64,000 bases of DNA from Eupeodes corollae (lineage: Eukaryota; Arthropoda; Insecta; Diptera; Syrphidae), in the NCBI RefSeq assembly GCF_945859685.1, contig NC_079148.1, forward strand, positions 90,711,007 to 90,775,006, given 5' to 3'. Below are positions 57,479 to 64,000 of the stretch, piece by piece. Position 1 is the first letter of the stretch. Every line of letters begins with the position of its first letter. The position numbers and the translations under genes are program-made. The notes beneath the pieces are model-generated. The model saw only the letters and a list, made by a program, of their open reading frames with translations, made no database searches and was not told the DNA's origin.

Positions 57479-59236
57479 AGGCCTTATCGGGAATCTCCCG
57501 GGGAATTTTATTTCCCACGGAAAGTTTCATTCCCAAGAAACATTTCGAGTTATCGTGAATTTCCCTAGAAATAAATTTTTCCCGGGGAAACATATACCAA
57601 CATCGAAAAAACAAATTTTTTTTCGGAACTCAATTTCGAATTGTGTGCAGTGTTATCATAGGATCTTAATTAAAAAAAATGTATTGTTAGTTGAAATTCC
57701 CTGTACAATAAAACAATATCCCAAACAAATTTCCCCTATTATGAATTTGTAAAATCTTTTAAAGCATCAACTTTGTTTCTTTATTCATTAAGAATATTTG
57801 GAATCATCATTTTACGTTTCTTTATTAAGCAGAATATTCCGGATAAATCATTTTGCTGTTTTTCTTTATTCGTTCCGGAATATTTAAAATGCATTCTTTT
57901 TTTTCATGTGGAGAAAGAAATATATGATACTTTTGTTTACACTTTGTTTTTCACTACATAAAATAAATAAAGTAACTGGTTACAAAACTTTCTTCACCAA
58001 AAACAAATTATTGCATCTTTCGGAGCTTTTCTTCCTCAATTTAAATGAGGTCCTCTTTAAATTTTATCTTCGATTCAATTTCTTTGAGTCTCAAGTTTTC
58101 CATTTTGTTGTTGTGGCGTTTAATTTCTTCAAATTTTTGTTGTTTTTGCTGTTCCAATTGGATGTTATGGCGACACATTTCTTTCAACATAAGTTTTTGC
58201 TGATCATAGAGCCTATCTATAGATCGGTAAATTTTTTGTACTCTTTGAGAAAATTCCTCTTGATGACTTTCCAGAAAATCGACGGCTTTTCCTACTTTAG
58301 TGCAAATCTCTTTTGAATAGTAAGCTCTTGTTCTAGATATTCTGGGTTCGTCGTATTAAATGATTTCCTTTTTTTTGACGATTTGCTTGAATTCATAATG
58401 TCATCAGCGACAGGCTGGGGTTCTGGTTCAATTTGTTGACGATCTACTAGATACTTAGAATGACTTTCATCGAAGTCAAGAACACATTCCAAACTTTCTT
58501 GAAGTGAGGGAACGTTTTCTTTATCTTGGTTCCCCATTTTCCTTTCTTTACTACACGAAGGTAATCCAAATGAAGATGCATTTCGGCAACCTTCTATCGA
58601 ATCCTTCATGGAACATATTCTGATGATGATTTCCTCCAAACGCGAAAATTTGTGTTCCTTAAATTGACCTCCTCCGGTAGCTTTTTTATTTTTTATGTTT
58701 TCTGACATTTTGTTCAGATTATATTTTTTTTTGTCGAGCCATACCTGTTTGTATTGAAAAAAGAAAAACATTTTTAGAGCCACAAGCATTATAATTTTGT
58801 GCTTTTTTCCAATCGGATACGGATTTGATTGGTGGACCAAGGCTATTGAGCTCAATCTCCGTTTTCTTCCAAAACTTTGCCAAATCTTCTTTTTCTCTGT
58901 AGGTGGTAAATCCAGTCGCAATATCCGTATTCTTTTCCATAATACTAACCAGAAGTTCTAATTGGTTTTGATTTGCTGAGTTCGTCCTATAATAAAATTA
59001 AAAAATTGTTTTTATTTATCAAAAAAGTTTCAAATGCACTTACATTGCTCCGTCTCGCCTTAATTTCTCCGCCAAAATAAATGCGGAAAAATTCCAGAGA
59101 AATCACATCAAATTTCCCATGCAAATATTGTTCACGATAGCAAGAAATTCCGAGGGGAATTTCGAACATCATTCACGATACGAATTTTTCGAACGTGGGA
59201 AATATTTCCCGGGAAATCTCGTTCACGATAGGGCCC
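57479..59236 (-). mobile_element. PIF/Harbinger-like element carrying only its Myb/SANT gene
   Basis: The ends are inverted repeats: AGGCCTTATCGGGAATCTCC with GGGGAATTTTATTTCCCAC on the left, and GGGCCCTATCGTGAACGAGA with TTTCCCGGGAAATATTTCCCA on the right (minus strand). They are flanked by the 3-bp target duplication AAT (57476-57478 and 59237-59239), the size usual for PIF/Harbinger. The interior holds a Myb/SANT-like gene but no DDE transposase frame that I can see, so mobility would need a transposase in trans. Confidence 0.72.
58041..59070 (-). pseudogene. Harbinger Myb/SANT-like DNA-binding protein gene
   Basis: On the minus strand the first exon reads around MEKNTDIATGFTTYREKEDL, AKFWKKTEIELNSLGPPIKS, VSDWKK. 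After a ~60-bp intron the second exon starts VWLDKKKYNLNKMSENIKNK, then KATGGGQFKEHKFSRLEEI. This is the Myb/SANT-like fold seen in Harbinger accessory proteins (W..L...LN..GP...S...WKK.W.D.K). The putative intron ends in CAG but begins GCACAA, so it would be a GC-AG intron. An upstream exon with donor (AATG|GTAAGTG, about 59042) and acceptor ATTATAG may exist. Downstream there is a one-base frameshift near 58310, then a Lys/Gln-rich coiled coil (QLEQQKQQKFEEIKRHNNK) to a stop at 58041. Confidence 0.65.
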
Positions 59237-59304
59237 AATGAATTGTGATAAGAAAAGGTGCTTGTGCTTTTCATTCTTTTTTTTTTTTTTTTTTTTTTTT
59301 TTTT

Positions 59305-59916
59305 CCAAATTCATTTTTATTTATTCAATCTTAAACCTATCTTAAAGCTAGACAAAAATTCATAAAACTAGCCTAATTATCCATAACTTACAACTAACTT
59401 AATGGTCCCATACGGACACTCTAAGCTAAACTATAACACTAATTACTAATGCCTTTCGGCCTTAAAATCTATTTTACTTCAATTTAAATTTTATGTATTT
59501 TGTATTTATTAGAAAATTATGAGAAAAAACTAATATCAAGGTCCTTTTTTATTTTTACTTAAAAAACTACTTAAAATTAGGTCCTTAAATAAAACTTAAA
59601 GCTAACTTAAACTACCTATTCTACCTATAAACTACTTAAAACTAGAACAACCACAGCAGCAAATCTAACGTGTTTTGTTTTTATATTTTACTGTCTTTTT
59701 TGTATGTTTTTTTTTGTTTTCTTTGATTTTTTATTGTTTTTTATTTTTTTTTTTTTTATTTTTTTTTTTAATTTTTTTTTTTTGTTTTTTTTTTTGTTTT
59801 TTTTTAAATTTTTTTAAATTTTTTTTTTTGTGCCACCATGCCTATTCTACTTAAAACTAAACCCTAAACTATAAAACAAGTATGTAAGCCGGCCAAGGCT
59901 TAAACCCCATCCCGAC
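59305..59916 (-). other. 3' UTR of the jockey-type element
   Basis: It lies between the ORF2 stop and the poly(A) tail. The T-rich tract at 59690-59830 on the plus strand (A-rich in the element) is unusual for a jockey UTR and could be a slippage-expanded internal tract. No ORF. Confidence 0.75.
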
Positions 59917-62900
59917 CTACCCATTATCAAGTGCCGATTGAAGCCACCATAACTGGTTCTCCTGCTTCACCCTATCAGTTCGGTCCCGTTCGGACACAGC
60001 CCTACTGAACCGAAGGAGCTCCGCTCCGCCTTGTGCCATGACGTCCCGACTGTACAGGAGTCGCCTATCCACGGTTCTTCGTCTGACGTGGTAGATTAAC
60101 GGAACTGCCAATCTATCCTGTATCAGACCGCATTTGTCTAAAAAGAGGAATGCCTCTGGTGGAATGAACCCGCTCAAGCGTGCACTCTCAAAATACTCGT
60201 CGTTCGGATAAAACGCCCCGAAAATTAAATTGTTGGTCGAAGACATAGCTCTTGCAATGTGACCTCGAACGAGTTTTATCACGAAATTGTCAATTCTGTT
60301 GATTCGAGCCCCGTTGTATAGGACCTCGTTGGAATAGTAATGCACATAAGAAGATTCGGCTGTTCGATATAAGCCGGTACAGCGTCGTAAACACTGCCGC
60401 TCGAACACCCGAAACTTCTCCATCTGGGAAGGGGCAACGTTGAACCACACAGGACAACCATAAACGATCATTGGCCGTATGAGGGCCATGTAGCAAATTA
60501 CCTTCACTCTGGGGTCAAGCCGACTGCTAAAAAACAGTCGTTTCGTCAGAGCGAAGGCCCCTCTGGCCCTGGTCAGAGCAGCATTTATATGTCTGTCGAA
60601 ATATAAATACTGATCTAACCAGATACCAAGGTACTTCACTACACTTTTGCTCGCCAATGGCTGCCCGTGAAGATCAACGATGACCATCTTGCGCCAATTC
60701 TTACACGTATCCCTCGTGGCCCTAGCCAACGGAGTCCGGAACAGAATTGTCTCTGACTTCTGGACATTTATTTTCAGTTTCCAGTCGTCGCAATATCGCT
60801 GAATCTTGTCGAAATCACGCTGCAAGAGATTTCTAATAACCTCAACCTTTCGGGCCGTTCTGTACGCAATTAGATCGTCGGCGTACGCAATTGCCTTTGT
60901 AAGACTACCTATCAGATCGCTGGTGTAAATGCTGAAGAGAATCGGCGAATTCACCGCTCCCTGTTGAAGACCATTTTTAATTGAGAATGTTGTGGTAGAA
61001 GTTACATTGCCACTTTTGACAACAAACTTTCTACCGTTAAGCATATCATAAAGTATATACAACAATGGCTTGCTAATGCCAAACCTGCTCAGTTTTAGGT
61101 AAAGACCCTCTAACCATACGGTGTCAAAGGCCTTTTCCAAATCAACCAGGACAGCACCTGTGCATTGTTGTTTTGACTTATTCCATTGGATATCAGAAAC
61201 GAGTTTAGACGCAGCATGAATTGTGTCATGACCCGCCTTGAACCCGAACTGTTTATCCGGAATAATTTTGTTGTCCGCAGCCCACTTAGTCAGAGCCCCA
61301 TTAATGATCTTTTCGAAAACTTTGCTGATGCTCGGAAGAAGACTTATCGACCGAAGATTTGACGGGTTGGAGTTGTCCTTTCCCTTTTTCGGGAGAGGAT
61401 GAACCACAGCGGTCTTCCAATGCACTGGATAATATGCATTATTCAGTGCATTGTTGAAGAGTGTGGTGTAAATGTCAATTGCTTCCGTCGGTAAATGTCT
61501 TAGCACAACGTTGGATATACCATCGATACCTGCTGACTTTTTGTTTTTTATTGAGTTGAAGATGAGCTGAAGCTCAACCTTCGTCACTAACAAGGGACTT
61601 GGTCCCGTTTGCTCGGCGATTATGGCATTTGCCAAGGAATCGTCATTGAACCGCATGAAACCGCGGTTCTCAGATCGCCAATGTGTGATATCATTACGGA
61701 GGTAAAAGTGATTAAGTAGGGCTCTGTTTTCCAGGTCGTGGTTGGGGCGAATGCTTACATTCACCTTGTACACTTGCTGGAAGGCAGCTCCCACCGCCTC
61801 CACTTTTTCCTTCGGATCTTCAATTATGTAAAAGTCATCGTCAAAGATGGCTTCCTCTGGATCTATTTGCGCAGTCATGAGTACGTCTCTGTTCTCTTCA
61901 GTTCTTTGGAGTTTAAGACACGGAAGGTCATTATCGTTTTTCTTCCTGAATATCTTGTTGATTTTGGGGAACATACTAGGGTCACTCGAATTAACTGACC
62001 GGATCTTGCGGTCCCAGTATTTGTTAATTGATAACCTGTAGTTCTCCTTAATCAACAGATTGACATTTTTTATTGACGACTTCAGTGTCCTAACCTCCAA
62101 GTCGCGTGGGTCTGTAAGTCGTCTGTACAAGTTTTTGAGTCTTGTCAGTAAGCCACTCTTGTGCCTACGTAGTGCGTCAATTGTCGCGTTTCTGTAAGCG
62201 TCCATTTGGTCCCGTTCTTTGTACTTTGGGATTGTCCGTTCCATCGTTCGTTTTATTGTTTCGTCCATCTGTTGTAAGTGTTGGTCGATTTCTGTATTTG
62301 TCAGGTTTCTGTTGTTTGGTGGGGCTATGTCACTCGAACGAAGTTCTCTCGCTAGGGCATTGGTGAAACGAGGCCACCGCATCTTACTGTAATTGTAAGA
62401 ATGCGTTGGAACGTATTCCTCCAACTCCACGCGTTCGTTCGGAATCTGCATTACAGCAGCCAGTCCGCAGTGATCACTGTCGTACTCGACTGTCTGTAAG
62501 CAGTTTCGGGGGTGATTACCCACTTTGTCTGTAACTGTCAGTCTGGTGTCGTACAGCAAAAGATCCAGAAAGGAGCCGCTTCTTGGATACGATGGCCTTT
62601 CAGTAGCCAGCAGGTCGACGCCATATTCAACGCTGTAAAGATTCATCAAATTAAAAAGATGGTTACCTCTAGGATTACTATGTTGATTTCCCCAATCTTC
62701 ATGTTTTGCGTTCAAATCACCGGCCAAGATGAAATAGTTTTCTTCCAAGCTCAGTTTAAGTTCCCTAAAAACAATCTCAAGTTCTGATGCAAAGTAAGTG
62801 ACCTGCGGAGCTCCAGCCGCATAAGCCGCAATCATATACATCCGCTTCCCTTGAGAGAGAGAGATGCATACAACGCAAACTTCTAGCGTCTTGAGCTTTC

Positions 62901-63177
62901 GCAATTCATTGTTGTATATGACTTTATAATTAATACCTTTTCGTATAAAGAGAGCGACACCGCCCCCTTGAGTGGAGTCGGGCCGGTCTCTTCTTACGAT
63001 ATTGTAATTTTTATGAGTCAATTTGTGTTTGTGGTTTAGCTTAGTTTCGCTAGCCATAAACACATCGGGACTGTAGTCTTTCAACAATTGGAACATATTG
63101 GCTCTTCGTTCAATCCTAATCAGTGAATTTACATTCATAGCTAGGACTTTTAGGCGCGTCTCCGGCAGCGCGCCCAT
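59917..63177 (-). CDS. Jockey-type ORF2: AP endonuclease and reverse transcriptase, intact
   Basis: The ORF has 1086 residues, a normal jockey ORF2 length. The endonuclease occupies about 1-230: MNVNSLI, ASETKL (catalytic Glu), LAGDLNAKHEDW and DSDHCGL. A linker of ~250 residues follows. RT spans about 480-800: LRSISLLPSISKVFEKIING, KQFGFKAGHDTIHAASKLV, VLVDLEKAFDTVW, GLQQGAVNSPILFSIYTSDL, AIAYADDLIAY and YLGIWLDQYLYFD. The C-terminal region includes RLFFSSRLDP, LIRPMIVYGCPVWF and FERQCLRRCTGLYR. There is no RNase H. The start ATG overlaps the ORF1 stop as TAATG at 63179-63175, so translation may reinitiate after ORF1. All catalytic Asp residues (DLEKAFD, YADD) are present. It makes cDNA by target-primed reverse transcription at a nick cut by the endonuclease. 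Confidence 0.93.
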   Translation of the reverse strand: MGALPETRLKVLAMNVNSLIRIERRANMFQLLKDYSPDVFMASETKLNHKHKLTHKNYNIVRRDRPDSTQGGGVALFIRKGINYKVIYNNELRKLKTLEVCVVCISLSQGKRMYMIAAYAAGAPQVTYFASELEIVFRELKLSLEENYFILAGDLNAKHEDWGNQHSNPRGNHLFNLMNLYSVEYGVDLLATERPSYPRSGSFLDLLLYDTRLTVTDKVGNHPRNCLQTVEYDSDHCGLAAVMQIPNERVELEEYVPTHSYNYSKMRWPRFTNALARELRSSDIAPPNNRNLTNTEIDQHLQQMDETIKRTMERTIPKYKERDQMDAYRNATIDALRRHKSGLLTRLKNLYRRLTDPRDLEVRTLKSSIKNVNLLIKENYRLSINKYWDRKIRSVNSSDPSMFPKINKIFRKKNDNDLPCLKLQRTEENRDVLMTAQIDPEEAIFDDDFYIIEDPKEKVEAVGAAFQQVYKVNVSIRPNHDLENRALLNHFYLRNDITHWRSENRGFMRFNDDSLANAIIAEQTGPSPLLVTKVELQLIFNSIKNKKSAGIDGISNVVLRHLPTEAIDIYTTLFNNALNNAYYPVHWKTAVVHPLPKKGKDNSNPSNLRSISLLPSISKVFEKIINGALTKWAADNKIIPDKQFGFKAGHDTIHAASKLVSDIQWNKSKQQCTGAVLVDLEKAFDTVWLEGLYLKLSRFGISKPLLYILYDMLNGRKFVVKSGNVTSTTTFSIKNGLQQGAVNSPILFSIYTSDLIGSLTKAIAYADDLIAYRTARKVEVIRNLLQRDFDKIQRYCDDWKLKINVQKSETILFRTPLARATRDTCKNWRKMVIVDLHGQPLASKSVVKYLGIWLDQYLYFDRHINAALTRARGAFALTKRLFFSSRLDPRVKVICYMALIRPMIVYGCPVWFNVAPSQMEKFRVFERQCLRRCTGLYRTAESSYVHYYSNEVLYNGARINRIDNFVIKLVRGHIARAMSSTNNLIFGAFYPNDEYFESARLSGFIPPEAFLFLDKCGLIQDRLAVPLIYHVRRRTVDRRLLYSRDVMAQGGAELLRFSRAVSERDRTDRVKQENQLWWLQSALDNG

Positions 63178-64000
63178 TATGGTCTAAATTGCGCCAGGCC
63201 AGGCAACAAAGAGTAGAGATGATCTACCCTTTTGCCTTGCTCCTTTATCTGACTTTGCAGTCCTGTTAGTTGACCTTGAATGCTCAACAACAAGGCTACA
63301 ATGTCAGGCTGCACCTCTGGTGCCTTAGGCACAGGGGCCTTTGGGGCAACCGTTGGTGGAGCCTGTCTCGTGTTTCCACTCCCTGACACCATTTGGGCGT
63401 AAGAGAATTTGGGATCCACGAATTTTTGTGTTGGAGCCTGTCGAACTGTTCGACTATTTTCGGCTTTTTGACTGGCCTGTTTTTGCTTCATTTGTTGGAC
63501 CTTAGGGCAACCCCTATAGTTAGCCGGGTGCCCTTGGTTTCCACAAAGGACACACTTGAGCAGGGTCAAATCCTCAACCCGCTCATTCCCCAGCTTACAT
63601 TCTCCTACTTTGTGGGTTTCTCCGCACCTGACACAACGCAACTGCATATTGCAGTTGGCATTGGCATGGCCAAACCTCTGGCAGTTAGTACATTGTAAAA
63701 TGCCGTCGTGCCTTTTTAATGTATCCCAGCGTGCAGTTTGATAGTCGAGAGATGTGATTTTCTTCAGACTATCAAAACTGCTTTGGGGCGATAATGTTAC
63801 CAGGAACATTGGCAGCCTATAACCCCCTCGTCTTGACTTCACCGTAGTGAACGGCTTGACCCCGATAAAATCGAGATCGTCCGTGGCTTTTTGACGGAGC
63901 TCAGCTAAGAGCTCCTCTGGTTCCGTGCAGGAACTTATGCCCTTCAGAAGGACCGTCTGGAATTTTTCGCTCTTAGGCGTATAGCTGAAGAACTCAGCGG
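63177..64000 (-). CDS. Jockey-type ORF1 (Gag-like, three zinc knuckles), 3' part
   Basis: The frame is open from the stop at 63177 through the window end; the apparent start at 63842 is only a GTG. Upstream codons read on with KATDDLDFIGVKPFTTVKSR, which resembles the pre-zinc-finger (PRE_C2HC-type) region of arthropod jockey Gag. Three knuckles follow at about 63695-63530: CTNCQRFGHANANC (C-x2-C-x4-H-x4-C), CVRCGETHKVGEC and CVLCGNQGHPANYRGC. A Pro/Ala-rich segment and a short helical C-terminus (LQSQIKEQGKRVDHLYSLLP) follow. It packages the element RNA. No break is visible. Confidence 0.88.
   Translation of the reverse strand, partial: AEFFSYTPKSEKFQTVLLKGISSCTEPEELLAELRQKATDDLDFIGVKPFTTVKSRRGGYRLPMFLVTLSPQSSFDSLKKITSLDYQTARWDTLKRHDGILQCTNCQRFGHANANCNMQLRCVRCGETHKVGECKLGNERVEDLTLLKCVLCGNQGHPANYRGCPKVQQMKQKQASQKAENSRTVRQAPTQKFVDPKFSYAQMVSGSGNTRQAPPTVAPKAPVPKAPEVQPDIVALLLSIQGQLTGLQSQIKEQGKRVDHLYSLLPGLAQFRP

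Larger units (their letters stand above)
56734..64000 (+). other. Kinase-gene intron packed with transposons
   Basis: The donor at 56734 is followed by no exon encoding the HRD/DFG part of the kinase up to the window end. The interval therefore looks like one intron of at least 7.2 kb. It contains a DDE transposase fragment, a Harbinger-like element and a jockey-type element, all on the strand opposite to the gene. The next exon may lie past the window end. Confidence 0.6.
59279..64000 (-). mobile_element. Jockey-type non-LTR retrotransposon, apparently intact 3' part
   Basis: On the minus strand: ORF1 (open to the window end), ORF2 of 1086 codons without a stop, a ~610-nt 3' UTR with an A-rich internal tract, and a poly(A) tail (T-run at about 59279-59304) preceded by AATAAATAAAAATG. 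It begins 40 bp from the Harbinger-like element. Intact frames plus a fresh tail suggest recent insertion. The 5' end is off-window. Confidence 0.9.

Noticed and set aside
57555..58316. Plus-strand frames inside the Harbinger-like element
   Set aside because: They are Phe/Leu-rich antisense shadows of the Lys/Gln-rich Myb gene and AT-rich flanks.
61738..63741. Plus-strand frames over the jockey ORFs
   Set aside because: Antisense to an intact, domain-bearing ORF2/ORF1.

Overview
The window looks like AT-rich, transposon-dense animal nuclear DNA, most likely from an insect and probably a fly. It has short spliceosomal introns (61 and 70 bp), two partial host genes of insect type, and many decayed transposable elements of several classes. 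No bacterial gene organisation is present.

Host genes. (1) A minus-strand gene at 5172-5798 encodes the N-terminal part of a PIH1-domain protein (R2TP/dynein-assembly co-chaperone family). It has two exons here and a donor-like site at its apparent stop. (2) A plus-strand gene at 54502-56733 encodes the extracellular, transmembrane and N-lobe kinase part of a Tie-like receptor tyrosine kinase. Its 5' and 3' exons lie elsewhere. (3) A plus-strand ORF at 34805-34979 has a signal peptide, a TATA-like box and a splice donor, and may be the first exon of a small secreted-peptide gene.

Transposable elements fill most of the rest. Five copies of LOA-like (RNase H-bearing) non-LTR retrotransposons lie at 400-4940, 8594-12070 and 24210-25860 (+) and at 29991-32460 and 50982-53095 (-). 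Other non-LTR remnants lie at 32480-33540, 37940-39020, 42655-42960, 43480-45185 and 46340-49010. An apparently intact jockey-type element, with a complete ORF2 and a poly(A) tail, runs from 59279 (-) past the window end. There are also a Ty3/gypsy pol fragment (14720-15905), a Helitron helicase fragment (35585-37200), a mariner/IS630-like DDE fragment (56878-57240), a PIF/Harbinger transposase exon (13026-13206) and a Harbinger-like element that carries only its Myb/SANT gene (57479-59236). Non-coding elements include a foldback element with 14-bp tandem repeats in its arms (7932-8593), at least five copies of a tRNA-derived SINE, several MITE-like inverted repeats, and a dispersed element built on a ~173-bp tandem repeat (18040-18945, with relatives at 17035-17510 and 42095-42655).

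Layout: 0-5.9 kb is the PIH1 gene with a LOA copy just 3' of its last visible exon; 5.9-8.6 kb holds MITEs and the foldback element; 8.6-12 kb is a LOA copy; 12-26 kb holds Harbinger, SINE, gypsy and satellite-like repeats and a LOA fragment; 26-34 kb holds diverged segmental repeats and non-LTR fossils; 34.8 kb is the candidate peptide exon; 35.5-49 kb holds Helitron and non-LTR fossils; 51-53 kb is a LOA copy; 54.5-64 kb is the kinase gene followed by a transposon-filled intron. The elements do not form a common pathway. The picture is two host genes whose introns and spacer have been repeatedly invaded.
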